Shown here: positions 18,998 to 27,746 of the stretch, one piece after another
Numbering within the stretch: position 1 is the first letter of the stretch
How the letters are laid out: each line of letters begins with the position of its first letter
Position numbers and translations under genes: made by a program
NCBI RefSeq assembly: GCF_035270045.1
Contig: NZ_DATFIP010000077.1
Coordinates: 18,680-82,679, forward strand
Source of the DNA: Salibaculum sp035270045
Lineage (GTDB): Bacteria > Pseudomonadota > Alphaproteobacteria > Rhodobacterales > Rhodobacteraceae
DNA: 64,000 nt
Direction of reading: 5' to 3'
Notes under the pieces: model-generated
The model's input: the letters and a program-made list of their open reading frames with translations, nothing else
Databases searched by the model: none
Told to the model about the DNA's origin: nothing

Positions 18998-19357
18998 ATG
19001 GAAAAGCACCGCGGGTTCCCCAGCCGCCTGCCCGGCACCGACTACCACTTCACCCTGCGCCGCCCCGCAAAGGGAACGCCGCCCGCTTTGAGGCGGCGCG
19101 AGCGTTACGCCGACCGCCGTCCTGCGGACCGCAAGGCCGACGAGGGCTTTCTCTGGGCGCTGATCGAACATTTCGGCGAAGAGCCGTTTGCGCGCGGCAA
19201 CCTGGATGCCGGCCGGCTGAGCTGGCTGTTCGGGCGCGAGGTCGTGCCGGCCGAAGACCCGTTCGATCCCAAAAGCTACGACGCGTTGCTGCGGATCGAC
19301 CAGCGGGCAGCACGGGCCAGTTTCCCCGACATATTCCGGCCCGGGTGGGCGCCATGA
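18998..19357 (+). CDS. Hypothetical protein
   Basis: 119 residues from ATG 18998 (a GTG immediately before at 18995 is equally possible); GGGGGGCG upstream can serve as RBS. Basic N-terminal half (RRRERYADRRPADRK) and a C-terminal half with FLWALIEHFGEEPFARGNLDAGRLSWLFGREVV. No signal peptide or membrane segment. Third small gene between pccB and pccA. The family is not recognised. Confidence 0.65.
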   Translation: MEKHRGFPSRLPGTDYHFTLRRPAKGTPPALRRRERYADRRPADRKADEGFLWALIEHFGEEPFARGNLDAGRLSWLFGREVVPAEDPFDPKSYDALLRIDQRAARASFPDIFRPGWAP

Positions 19358-19688
19358 TCGGCGGCTTTTGGCGCAGCAGGGCACAATCTGGGCGGGAATT
19401 GGCCGACATGCCCGCCCTCGCGCAGCATGGTGATGACGGACCACCGCGTTCGTGCAAGGGTGAGACTACGGGCAGTCCCCAACTGCCCGCATATTGTCAA
19501 GACCGTTACCCTTCCCCTCGTCGGTTCGATCGCCCCGCGATCGGACCGACACCCCTTTGCAGGGTCGTGCCGGCCGGATCGAGGCAAATCCGCTCAATCC
19601 CCGCCCGCGCGCAGATGACAGTTGTATTTCCGCGCAAAAGGTCCGATTCTGCGAGGCGCAGGACCAATCAAGAAAAGGGCAGTCCACA
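19358..19688. other. 331-base intergenic region with two strong hairpins
   Basis: No convincing gene. It holds a perfect 8-bp hairpin at 19469-19489 (CGGGCAGT, loop CCCCA, ACTGCCCG) and the 13-bp hairpin listed separately at 19521-19549. Neither is followed by a T-run. A promoter for the next small lipoprotein gene should lie here but no -35/-10 pair stands out. Confidence 0.5.
19521..19549. other. 13-bp near-perfect hairpin
   Basis: TCGGTTCGATCGC and GCGATCGGACCGA pair along 13 bp with one G-T wobble and a CCC loop. It is too stable for chance to be the comfortable explanation, yet has no T-run. Candidate operator, RNA structure or part of a small RNA. Confidence 0.5.
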
Positions 19689-19892
19689 ATGTTCAAATTC
19701 CGTCTCGTCATCGCCTGTTTGGCGGTCGCCGGCCTCTCGGCCTGTCTTGACAACGACCTCGAACGCGGTCTCGCCGGGGCAGCTGGCGGCGCCATTGTCG
19801 CCGACGCCTTCGGCGGCGATCCTGTCACCGGCGCGATCGTCGGTGGCGCCGGCGGCGCGCTTTGCGACGAATTCACGCGACAGTGCCGCTGA
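19689..19892 (+). CDS. Small glycine-zipper lipoprotein
   Basis: 67 residues from ATG 19689. Lipoprotein signal with lipobox LSAC, Cys19. The mature part LERGLAGAAGGAIVADAFGG and VTGAIVGGAGGALCD has the GxxxG spacing of glycine-zipper outer-membrane lipoproteins, which insert in or associate with membranes. It ends with a Cys pair (LCDEFTRQCR). Fourth small gene before pccA, followed by a clear intrinsic terminator, so probably its own transcription unit. Confidence 0.78.
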   Translation: MFKFRLVIACLAVAGLSACLDNDLERGLAGAAGGAIVADAFGGDPVTGAIVGGAGGALCDEFTRQCR

Positions 19893-19928
19893 CCTGATCG
19901 CGCCCGTCACGGGCGTCCGACCCTATCC

Positions 19929-19971
19929 GACCGCCGTTCCGGGTGACCCCCGGTGCGGCGGTCTTGCTTTT
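19929..19971 (+). terminator. Intrinsic terminator just upstream of pccA
   Basis: GACCGCCG-TT-CCGGG pairs with CCCGG-TG-CGGCGGTC around loop TGACC: 13 bp interrupted by one 2x2 mismatch, followed by TTGCTTTT. It lies 36 bases after the lipoprotein stop and only 14 bases before the pccA ATG, overlapping the pccA leader. Confidence 0.8.
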
Positions 19972-19985
19972 GAAGGACCCTGAGC

Positions 19986-21983
19986 ATGTTCAAGAAGATC
20001 CTGATCGCCAACCGGGGCGAGATCGCCTGCCGCGTCATCAAGTCCGCCCGCCGCCTGGGGATCGCGACGGTGGCCATCTACTCGGACGCGGACAAGCACG
20101 CGCTGCATGTCCGCATGGCCGACGAGGCGGTGCATATCGGCCCGGCGCCCGCGAACCAGTCCTACATCGTGATCGAGAACGTCATGAAGGCGGTCCGCGA
20201 AACCGGGGCCGAGGCGGTGCATCCGGGCTATGGCTTCCTGTCCGAGAATTCCAAATTCGCCGCGGCGCTGGAGGCCGAGGGCGTGGCCTTCATTGGGCCG
20301 CCCAAGGGCGCGATCGAGGCCATGGGCGACAAGATCACCTCAAAGAAGATCGCGCAGGAAGCCGGTGTCAGCACCGTGCCGGGCGTCATGGGTCTGATCG
20401 AGGATGCCGAGGAGGCAGTGAAGATCAGCAACGAGATCGGATACCCGGTGATGATCAAGGCCAGCGCCGGTGGCGGCGGCAAGGGGATGCGCATCGCCTG
20501 GACCGATGACGAGGCACGCGAGGGCTTCCAGTCGTCGAAGAACGAGGCGGCAAGCTCCTTCGGGGATGACCGGATATTCATCGAGAAATTCGTCACTCAG
20601 CCGCGTCACATCGAGATCCAGGTGCTGTGCGACACGCACGGTAACGGCATCTACCTGGGTGAGCGGGAATGCTCGATCCAGCGCCGCAACCAGAAGGTCA
20701 TCGAGGAGGCGCCCAGCCCCTTCCTTGACGAAGCCACCCGCAAGGCCATGGGCGAACAGGCCGTGGCCCTGGCACAGGCGGTGGATTACGCCAGCGCGGG
20801 AACGGTGGAATTCATCGTCGACGGCGACAAGAACTTCTACTTCCTGGAAATGAACACCCGGTTGCAGGTTGAACACCCGGTGACGGAACTGATCACCGGC
20901 GTGGACCTTGTGGAACAGATGATCCGTGTGGCGCAGGGCGAGGTGCTGCAATTGGCCCAGGACGACATCCGGTTGAATGGCTGGGCCATGGAAAGCCGGC
21001 TTTACGCCGAGGACCCCTATCGTGGCTTCCTGCCCTCGATTGGGCGGCTCACCCGATATCGTCCCCCCGAAGAGGTGACCGAGGCCCGGCGCGCCGTGCG
21101 CAATGACACGGGTGTCTTCGAGGGCGGCGAGATTTCCATGTATTACGATCCCATGATCGCCAAGCTGTGTACCTGGGCGCCGGATCGTGACACCGCCATC
21201 AAGGAGATGCGCATCGCGCTGGACAGTTTCGAGGTCGAGGGGATCGGTCATAACATTCCCTTCCTGGCCGCGGTCTATGACCACCCGAAATTCACCAGCG
21301 GCGAGATGACCACCGCCTTCATCGCCGAGGAATATCCCGACGGTTTCGAGGGGGTGACGCTGTCCGGGGCCGACCTGGGCCGGGTCGCGGCCGCCGCAGT
21401 TGCCATGTATCGGGTTTGCGAAATCCGCCGCGCGCGCATCTCGGGGCGCATGGGCAACCATGAACGCCAGGTCGGGCAGGACTGGGTCGTGACCCTTCAG
21501 GGCGTTGCCTTCGAGGCCCGGGTCGTGGCCGACCGTGCGGGCGCCGATGTCACGATCGGGGACAGCACCTACCGTGTCGAGGGCGACTGGACCCCGGGAC
21601 AATCGCTCGCGCGGATGACGGTGGACGGCGCGCCGCTGGTGCTCAAGGCCGAGCTGATCTCGGCCGGGTTCCGCCTGCGCTATCGCGGGGCGGACCTTAG
21701 GGTGAATGTGCGCACCCCGCGCCAGGCCGAGCTGGCCGCGCTGATGCCCGAGAAGCTGCCGCCCGACACTTCGCGGATGCTGCTCTGCCCGATGCCTGGC
21801 ATGATCGTCAAGGTCGATGTCGAGATCGGCCAGGAAGTGCAGGAGGGCCAGGCCCTTTGCACCGTGGAGGCCATGAAGATGGAGAACATCCTCCGCGCCG
21901 AGAAGACCGCGATCGTTGCTCAGATCAACGCCGGACCGGGCGAGAGCCTGGCGGTGGACGACGTGATCATGGAGTTCGAGTGA
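19986..21983 (+). CDS. pccA: Propionyl-CoA carboxylase alpha chain (biotin carboxylase/carrier)
   Basis: 665 residues. N-terminal biotin carboxylase of ATP-grasp type begins MFKKILIANRGEIACRVI and contains KASAGGGGKGMRIAW and EMNTRLQVEHPVTE. A linker BT-like domain follows, then the biotinyl domain with EAMKMENIL; Lys631, 35 residues from the C-terminus, is the biotin site. It carboxylates biotin with ATP and bicarbonate for PccB. RBS GAAGGA lies 9 bases upstream. Followed 4 bases later by a membrane protein gene. Confidence 0.95.
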   Translation: MFKKILIANRGEIACRVIKSARRLGIATVAIYSDADKHALHVRMADEAVHIGPAPANQSYIVIENVMKAVRETGAEAVHPGYGFLSENSKFAAALEAEGVAFIGPPKGAIEAMGDKITSKKIAQEAGVSTVPGVMGLIEDAEEAVKISNEIGYPVMIKASAGGGGKGMRIAWTDDEAREGFQSSKNEAASSFGDDRIFIEKFVTQPRHIEIQVLCDTHGNGIYLGERECSIQRRNQKVIEEAPSPFLDEATRKAMGEQAVALAQAVDYASAGTVEFIVDGDKNFYFLEMNTRLQVEHPVTELITGVDLVEQMIRVAQGEVLQLAQDDIRLNGWAMESRLYAEDPYRGFLPSIGRLTRYRPPEEVTEARRAVRNDTGVFEGGEISMYYDPMIAKLCTWAPDRDTAIKEMRIALDSFEVEGIGHNIPFLAAVYDHPKFTSGEMTTAFIAEEYPDGFEGVTLSGADLGRVAAAAVAMYRVCEIRRARISGRMGNHERQVGQDWVVTLQGVAFEARVVADRAGADVTIGDSTYRVEGDWTPGQSLARMTVDGAPLVLKAELISAGFRLRYRGADLRVNVRTPRQAELAALMPEKLPPDTSRMLLCPMPGMIVKVDVEIGQEVQEGQALCTVEAMKMENILRAEKTAIVAQINAGPGESLAVDDVIMEFE

Positions 21984-21987
21984 CCCC

Positions 21988-22344
21988 ATGACGCGCCGCG
22001 ACCATATCGCGCTGGTCTACTTGCTGGCTTACGTGGCAGGCGTGGGCACCGCCTTCGGGGTGATGCGCGTGCAGGCCGGGGCGGGGCCGATCCCGCCGGG
22101 GCTGTGGCTGCTGGCCGCGCCCATGGCCGGGATGGCCGCCTTTGCCATGGTTCATGGCCTGGGGCGGGGCCGGGCGCTGCGCGTGGTCTTCTGGACATTC
22201 TCCTTGCTGGGGCTGGCGGCGCTCTGGCTGCTGGCCTTCCTGCTGATCCGGCTGGGGATGGCGCCGGTGCCGGTGCTGGGCCTTGTCGTGATCGCGTTGC
22301 TGCCTGCGGGCATGGCGCTGGCCCTGCGCGACGGGGGCCGCTGA
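21988..22344 (+). CDS. Small integral membrane protein, unknown
   Basis: 118 residues with four predicted hydrophobic segments (IALVYLLAYVAGVGTAFGVM; PGLWLLAAPMAGMAAFAMVHGL; VVFWTFSLLGLAALWLLAFL; VPVLGLVVIALLPAGMALAL). It starts 4 bases after the pccA stop, so it is almost certainly co-transcribed. No family recognised; no catalytic motif. Its presence next to pccA may be an accident of operon growth. Confidence 0.75.
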   Translation: MTRRDHIALVYLLAYVAGVGTAFGVMRVQAGAGPIPPGLWLLAAPMAGMAAFAMVHGLGRGRALRVVFWTFSLLGLAALWLLAFLLIRLGMAPVPVLGLVVIALLPAGMALALRDGGR

Positions 22345-22353
22345 GATGCTGCC

Positions 22354-22818
22354 TCAGATGCCGCGTTGCGCGTCGATTTCCTGTTGCCGCAGCGGCATCT
22401 TGTCGATGGAGCGCGAAATCTCGCGCGCGGGCCAGGGCGCCGGCTTGCGCAGTTCCACCTCGCCGTCCTTGCCCATGATGACCAGCATGAAATCCCGCGG
22501 GCGCAGTCGTTCGCGCAACGGCGACAGGGTGTCGGGATCGGTGTCGGTGATGATGACCACCTCGCGCTCGATGAGTGCGTCTGGCCGCTTGGCCAGCAAC
22601 TCCAGCTGCTGGCGCAGGCGTGGGTCGTTCTCGCTGCCGGCGAAGATCACTAGCGGCCGCGCGAGCCACTCGAAATCCTTCAAATCGACCTCGCCGGCAT
22701 CGAAGACCCGCATCGGGTCCTCTTGCCAGAGTTCGACCGCCGAGGGGGCCTCGGCCTCCTGCGCGAGGGCTGCCGTGGCAAAGAACCCCGCGATCACAAA
22801 AGCAAAAATCCGTGGCAT
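22354..22818 (-). CDS. Periplasmic DUF4174 family protein
   Basis: 154 residues from ATG 22818, where a signal peptide (MPRIFAFVIAGFFATAALAQ) starts; the 28 codons of open frame upstream lack signal character. The mature part has RPLVIFAGSENDPRLRQQLELL, then REVVIITDTD and LVIMGKDGEVELRK, the thioredoxin-like pattern of DUF4174. No CxxC is present, so it is unlikely to be a redox enzyme. Convergent with the membrane protein behind pccA; stop codons are 9 bases apart. Confidence 0.8.
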   Translation of the reverse strand: MPRIFAFVIAGFFATAALAQEAEAPSAVELWQEDPMRVFDAGEVDLKDFEWLARPLVIFAGSENDPRLRQQLELLAKRPDALIEREVVIITDTDPDTLSPLRERLRPRDFMLVIMGKDGEVELRKPAPWPAREISRSIDKMPLRQQEIDAQRGI

Positions 22819-22996
22819 CCAGTCTCCCTTCACAGGAGATATAGTCGGTCTGACCGCGAAATCGAAGGCTTTGCAGGCCACTGGCCGAAACAATTTTACC
22901 ATTAAGCCTATTGTCAGAATGCCCCTTCACACAGGCCCCCGGGCCGACGCGCCGAGGGTATGTCTGGTCCGCGACACGAAAAGAGGACCAAGGCAC

Positions 22997-23983
22997 ATGG
23001 ACATTCTGCTGCACCTGGGCGCCCATCGCACGGCAACCACCGGATACCAGGCGTTTCTCTGGGCCAACCGGGCGGGTCTGGCCGCGGCCGGGCTGACACC
23101 CTGGACCCCGCGACGCACCCGCGACGGGCTGCTTGACGGGCTGATCCGCCATCCCATGCGCGTCACGATGGAGGATGATCGCCGCGGCCAGCGCTCGGTC
23201 GGGCGGTTGCGGATGGAACTGGCCCGGCTCGAACGCGCCGACCAGTCGGCCCTGCTGATCTCGGAGGAGAACCTGCTGGGCACAATGATGAATAACATCG
23301 AGGATCGTGGGCTCTATTCCTTCCTGCTGGACCGGATGGCGCGCTATGCGCCCGCATTCGACGGGCGGGGCCTGCATGTCGGGCTCGGCATCCGCGACTA
23401 CGCGGACTACTGGACATCCTGCCTGGGGTTCGCCATCCGCTGGGGCCATCCCGCGCCGGACCGGGCGTTGCTGGACTGCCTGGTCACGCAGCCGCGCCGC
23501 TGGCGCCACCTGGTGCGCGAGATTGCAACGGTCTTTCCCGCCGCCCGCATCACGGTCTGGACGCATGAGGTGATGGCGGGCCGGGCCCGGGATGTCACCG
23601 CCGCGCTCTGGGGGCGGGGTTTGCCCGCCGGATTGGACGACCCCTGCGACTGGCATAACCGCGGTCCAGGCATCGACGGGGTGATCAAGACGCTGGCCCT
23701 GCGAGGCGAGGCGCTGCCCGAGGCCGCCGCGCGCCACAGCGCCGGGCGCTGGATGCCCTTCGACGAGGACCAACGCGCCGTCCTGCATGCCCAATACCGC
23801 CGCGACCTGGCCTGGCTGACCGCCGGGGCCGAGGGGCTGGCGACCTATATCGACGGGCGGGAAACGCCCGCGACGACGGACAGGCCCGGTGACCCGGGCC
23901 GGAGGAATCTTCGCGTGGTGCCGGGCAGCGGCCCCACGCCAACCGGAGGACTGAAAGATGGGATCGAAAAAGGAGTGGGCTGA
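22997..23983 (+). CDS. Sulfotransferase-like hypothetical protein
   Basis: 328 residues from ATG 22997 (MDILLHLGAHRTATTGYQAF) preceded by AAGAGGACCAAGG. The first strand and loop, LHLGAHRTATTGYQ, resemble the phosphosulfate-binding loop of PAPS-dependent sulfotransferases (usual HxGxxKTGTTxLQ), with R in place of K; SEENLLG and VGLGIRDYADYWTSC recall the 3'-phosphate motif (usual VxxxxRxxxxxxxS). The open frame could extend further upstream but would cross the DUF4174 gene. The 3' end overlaps the start of methylmalonyl-CoA mutase by 26 bases. Enzyme activity is uncertain. Confidence 0.65.
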   Translation: MDILLHLGAHRTATTGYQAFLWANRAGLAAAGLTPWTPRRTRDGLLDGLIRHPMRVTMEDDRRGQRSVGRLRMELARLERADQSALLISEENLLGTMMNNIEDRGLYSFLLDRMARYAPAFDGRGLHVGLGIRDYADYWTSCLGFAIRWGHPAPDRALLDCLVTQPRRWRHLVREIATVFPAARITVWTHEVMAGRARDVTAALWGRGLPAGLDDPCDWHNRGPGIDGVIKTLALRGEALPEAAARHSAGRWMPFDEDQRAVLHAQYRRDLAWLTAGAEGLATYIDGRETPATTDRPGDPGRRNLRVVPGSGPTPTGGLKDGIEKGVG

Positions 23984-26084
23984 CCGCGCCGTCAAGGAAC
24001 TGCGTGGCCGCCCGCTGGACGACCTGACGTGGAAGACGCTGGAGGGCATAGACGTCGAGGCGCTCTATACCGAAGAGGACACCCGCGACCTGCCGCATAT
24101 GGGCACCCTGCCGGGCGAGGCGCCCTTCACCCGCGGCGTGCGGTCGACGATGTATGCCGGCCGTCCCTGGACGATCCGGCAATACGCCGGGTTTTCCACG
24201 GCCGAGGAATCCAACGCATTCTATCGCAAGAACCTGGCCGCGGGGCAGCAGGGGGTTTCCGTCGCCTTCGACCTGGCCACCCACCGCGGGTATGACAGCG
24301 ACCACCCCCGTGTCGAGGGTGACGTGGGCAAGGCGGGCGTCGCCATCGACAGCGTCGAGGACATGAAGGTGCTGTTCGAAGGTATCCCGCTGGACGAGGT
24401 CAGCGTGTCGATGACAATGAACGGCGCGGTGATCCCGGTATTGGCCAGTTTCATCGTCGCGGGCGAGGAACAGGGCCACGACAAGTCGGTTCTGGCCGGG
24501 ACCATCCAGAACGACATCCTCAAGGAATTCATGGTCCGCAACACCTATATCTACCCGCCCGAGCCCAGCATGCGGATCGTGTCGGATATCATCGAATATA
24601 CCAGCGCCGAGATGCCGCGTTTCAACTCGATCTCGATCTCGGGCTACCACATGCAGGAGGCCGGCGCGAACCTGGTTCAGGAACTGGCCTTCACCCTGGC
24701 TGACGGGCGCGAATATGTCCGTGCCGCGATCGATGCCGGCATGGATGTGGACAAGTTCGCCCCGCGGCTGTCCTTCTTCTTTGCCATCGGCATGAACTTC
24801 TTCATGGAAGCCGCGAAACTGCGCGCGGCCCGCACCCTGTGGCACCGGATCATGACCGAGTTGGGCGCCGAAGCCGAGAAGTCCAAGATGCTGCGCACCC
24901 ATTGCCAGACCTCGGGCGTCAGCTTGCAGGAACAGGACCCCTATAACAACGTCGTGCGCACCGCCTACGAGGCGATGAGCGCGGTGCTGGGCGGCACCCA
25001 GTCGCTGCACACCAACGCGCTGGACGAGGCCATCGCGCTGCCCACGGAGTTCAGCGCGCGCATTGCCCGCAACACCCAGTTGATCCTGCAGGAGGAAACC
25101 GGCGTGACGAACGTGGTCGATCCGCTTGCGGGTTCATACTACGTGGAGAAGTTGACCCATGACCTGGCCGAGCAGGCCTGGGCGCTGATGGAGGAGGTCG
25201 AGGAGATGGGCGGCATGACCAAGGCCGTTGCGAGCGGTATGCCCAAGCTGCGCATCGAGGAGACCGCCGCGACCCGCCAGGCCATGATCGACCGGGGTGA
25301 CGAGGTCATCGTCGGGGTCAACAAGTATCGCAAGGACCACGAGGACCCGATCGACATTCGTGACGTGGACAACGCCAAGGTCCGCGACTCGCAGGTTGCG
25401 GCGCTGGCGCGCATTCGCGACGGCCGCGACCAGACGGCCTGCGACGCTGCGCTCGCGGAGTTGACCCGCCGCGCCCAAGAGGAAGGCAACCTGCTGGAGG
25501 CCGCGGTGGAGGCCGCACGCGCCCGCGCAACCGTCGGAGAGATCAGCATGGCGATGGAAAAGGAATTCGGGCGCCACCGGGCCGAGGTGAAGACGCTCGC
25601 CGGCGTCTATGGCGCCGCCTACGAAGGTGACGCGGACTTTGCCGCCATCCAGGAGGCGGTCAATGCCTTTGCCGCCGAGGAGGGCCGCCGTCCCCGGATG
25701 CTCGTGGTCAAGATGGGCCAGGACGGGCACGACCGCGGCGCCAAGGTCATCGCCACGGCCTTTGCCGATATCGGCTTCGACGTGGATGTCGGCCCGCTGT
25801 TCCAGACCCCCGAGGAGGCCGCGCAGGACGCGGTGGACAACGATGTCCACGTCATCGGTATCAGCAGCCAGGCGGCGGGCCACAAGACACTCGCGCCGCG
25901 GCTGATCGAGGCGCTCAAGGCGGCGGAGGCCGAGGACATCATCGTGATCTGCGGCGGCGTGATCCCGCAACAGGACTACGAATTCCTGACCAAGGCCGGG
26001 GTCAAGGCGATCTTCGGGCCGGGCACCAACATCCCCGAGGCGGCCAAGGACATCCTGCGCCTGGTCCGGGCGGCACGGGGGTAG
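23958..26084 (+). CDS. scpA: Methylmalonyl-CoA mutase
   Basis: 708 residues, one-chain form. N-terminal TIM-barrel domain with the substrate region VRSTMYAGRPWTIRQYAGFS; C-terminal cobalamin domain with DGHDRG (Asp589, His591, Gly594), the base-off B12-binding motif. It converts (R)-methylmalonyl-CoA to succinyl-CoA and completes propionyl-CoA entry into the TCA cycle. RBS GGAGGA lies within the preceding gene. The related ethylmalonyl-CoA mutase is the main alternative; the sequence and pcc context favour methylmalonyl-CoA. Confidence 0.93.
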   Translation: MGSKKEWADRAVKELRGRPLDDLTWKTLEGIDVEALYTEEDTRDLPHMGTLPGEAPFTRGVRSTMYAGRPWTIRQYAGFSTAEESNAFYRKNLAAGQQGVSVAFDLATHRGYDSDHPRVEGDVGKAGVAIDSVEDMKVLFEGIPLDEVSVSMTMNGAVIPVLASFIVAGEEQGHDKSVLAGTIQNDILKEFMVRNTYIYPPEPSMRIVSDIIEYTSAEMPRFNSISISGYHMQEAGANLVQELAFTLADGREYVRAAIDAGMDVDKFAPRLSFFFAIGMNFFMEAAKLRAARTLWHRIMTELGAEAEKSKMLRTHCQTSGVSLQEQDPYNNVVRTAYEAMSAVLGGTQSLHTNALDEAIALPTEFSARIARNTQLILQEETGVTNVVDPLAGSYYVEKLTHDLAEQAWALMEEVEEMGGMTKAVASGMPKLRIEETAATRQAMIDRGDEVIVGVNKYRKDHEDPIDIRDVDNAKVRDSQVAALARIRDGRDQTACDAALAELTRRAQEEGNLLEAAVEAARARATVGEISMAMEKEFGRHRAEVKTLAGVYGAAYEGDADFAAIQEAVNAFAAEEGRRPRMLVVKMGQDGHDRGAKVIATAFADIGFDVDVGPLFQTPEEAAQDAVDNDVHVIGISSQAAGHKTLAPRLIEALKAAEAEDIIVICGGVIPQQDYEFLTKAGVKAIFGPGTNIPEAAKDILRLVRAARG

Positions 26085-26336
26085 GTGGCCGGGGCGGCCC
26101 CGCCGGCGTGCGCCGAGCGTGCCCGCCCGGCCCGTTGCCCTTTCGCGTAGCGGCTGTCGCGCGACGGCCGGTTTCGCGGGGCATTTTCGGTTATCCCCAA
26201 GAAAGTGCTTTACAGATTACCCTGCCAGGGCCCACCATATCTTGTAAGGGATCTGGCAAAAGACCGCTGTCCCTAGAGCAGGCAGCTAGTATTGGGGGCT
26301 CTGCCAGGCCCCGCCGCTAGCAGGACAGGAGGCCCC

Positions 26337-26840
26337 ATGGCACTGACTGAGCAGTTCCCCGACTCCGCAGAGATACATCCCATCGACCTTGTCGAGCACA
26401 TCGCCGAACATCACGACTGGGAGTTCGACCGGATCGCCGATGACCAGATCGCCATGGCGGTCGAGGGCCAATGGCGGACCTATTCGATCACCCTTGCTTG
26501 GTCGGTCTACGACCAGACGCTGCGTCTGATCTGCACCTTCGAGATGGAGCCGCCCGAGGATCGCGTCCCCGCGCTCTACGAGGCGCTCAATCGTGTCAAC
26601 GACATGTGCTGGGCGGGGGCCTTCACCTATTGGGCCGAACAGAAGTTGATGGTGTATCGCTACGGCCTGGTGCTGGCGGGGGACCAGATCGCCAGCCCCG
26701 AGCAGATCGACACGATGATTTCCGCCGCCGTGCTGAGCGCGGAACGCTACTACCCGGCCTTCCAACTCGTCACCTGGGCCGAGCGCGCGCCGGCCGATGC
26801 CATCCAGGTCGCCATCGCCGAAGCCTACGGTACCGCCTGA
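26337..26840 (+). CDS. YbjN-domain protein
   Basis: 167 residues from ATG 26337 behind a strong RBS (CAGGAGG); the upstream 15 codons are non-conserved in character. The sequence DWEFDRIADDQIAMAVEGQW and AAVLSAERYYPAFQLVTW fits the YbjN family, related to type III secretion chaperone folds, with unclear function. A 252-base gap with two AT-richer patches separates it from scpA; proC follows on the same strand. Confidence 0.8.
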   Translation: MALTEQFPDSAEIHPIDLVEHIAEHHDWEFDRIADDQIAMAVEGQWRTYSITLAWSVYDQTLRLICTFEMEPPEDRVPALYEALNRVNDMCWAGAFTYWAEQKLMVYRYGLVLAGDQIASPEQIDTMISAAVLSAERYYPAFQLVTWAERAPADAIQVAIAEAYGTA

Positions 26841-26927
26841 CCGGTGCGCGGGGCCGGGCTGGACCTCGCCCGGTCTTGAACCCCCGCCGACCTGTCCCTA
26901 ACACTTCGGGAAAGACAGGGGGAACGC

Positions 26928-27746
26928 ATGGACATGACAGAAATCGAACGCCGGGGCATGGTCCTGCTGGGCTGCGGCAAGATGGGATCGGCCATGCTGG
27001 CGGGCTGGCTGGCCGGTGGATTGCCGTCGTCGGCTGTCTGGGTGATCGACCCCAATCCGTCTGACTGGCTGCGCGCGCAGGGCGTGCATCTTAACACGGA
27101 TCTCCCCCGGGACCCGGCGGTGGCACTTGTCGCGGTCAAGCCGCAGATGATGGGCGATGCGCTGCCCGCCATGCGGGCGCTGGGCAACGGGTCGACCGTG
27201 GTGCTTTCGGTTGCCGCGGGCACGCCGATCTCGGCTTTCGAGGATGCGCTGGGCGACCGCACCCCGGTGATACGCGCGATGCCCAACACCCCCGCCGCGG
27301 TGGGGCGGGGGATCACCGCCATCGTCGGCAACACCCACGCCAGCAGCGCCCAGATGGACCTGGCCCAGGCGCTGCTTTCGGCGGTGGGGCAGGTGGTGCG
27401 ACTGGAGGATGAGAACCAGATGCACGCTGTCACGGCGGTCAGCGGCTCGGGTCCGGCCTATGTCTTTCACCTCATCGAGACGCTGGCGGCGGCGGGCGAG
27501 TCCGAGGGGCTGCCCGCCGACCTGGCCCTGCGGCTGGCCAAGGCCACGGTTGGCGGGGCCGGGCACCTGGCCGAAGCGGCCGAGGAGGCCCCCGGCCAGC
27601 TTCGGGTGAACGTGACATCGCCGGGCGGAACCACGCAGGCGGCGCTTGAGGTCCTGATGGCGGAGGACACCGGGTTCCCGCCGCTTCTGCGCCGGGCGGT
27701 AAAGGCCGCGGCGGAGCGCAGCAAGGAGCTGGCCGATGGCCGATGA
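26928..27746 (+). CDS. proC: Pyrroline-5-carboxylate reductase
   Basis: 272 residues. N-terminal NAD(P)-binding motif LLGCGKMGSAML (GxGxMG at 15-20), then AVKPQMM and VLSVAAGTPIS; the C-terminal dimer domain has AVTAVSGSGPAYVFHLIETL and VTSPGGTTQAAL, the ProC signature. It makes proline from pyrroline-5-carboxylate in the cytosol. RBS AGGGGG precedes the ATG. The csaA start lies 11 bases inside its 3' end, so the genes are coupled. Confidence 0.95.
   Translation: MDMTEIERRGMVLLGCGKMGSAMLAGWLAGGLPSSAVWVIDPNPSDWLRAQGVHLNTDLPRDPAVALVAVKPQMMGDALPAMRALGNGSTVVLSVAAGTPISAFEDALGDRTPVIRAMPNTPAAVGRGITAIVGNTHASSAQMDLAQALLSAVGQVVRLEDENQMHAVTAVSGSGPAYVFHLIETLAAAGESEGLPADLALRLAKATVGGAGHLAEAAEEAPGQLRVNVTSPGGTTQAALEVLMAEDTGFPPLLRRAVKAAAERSKELADGR

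Noticed and set aside
22866..22880. Single TTTGCA near the DUF4174/sulfotransferase-like gap as a PccR site
   Set aside because: Only one degenerate half-site is present; not enough for a call.
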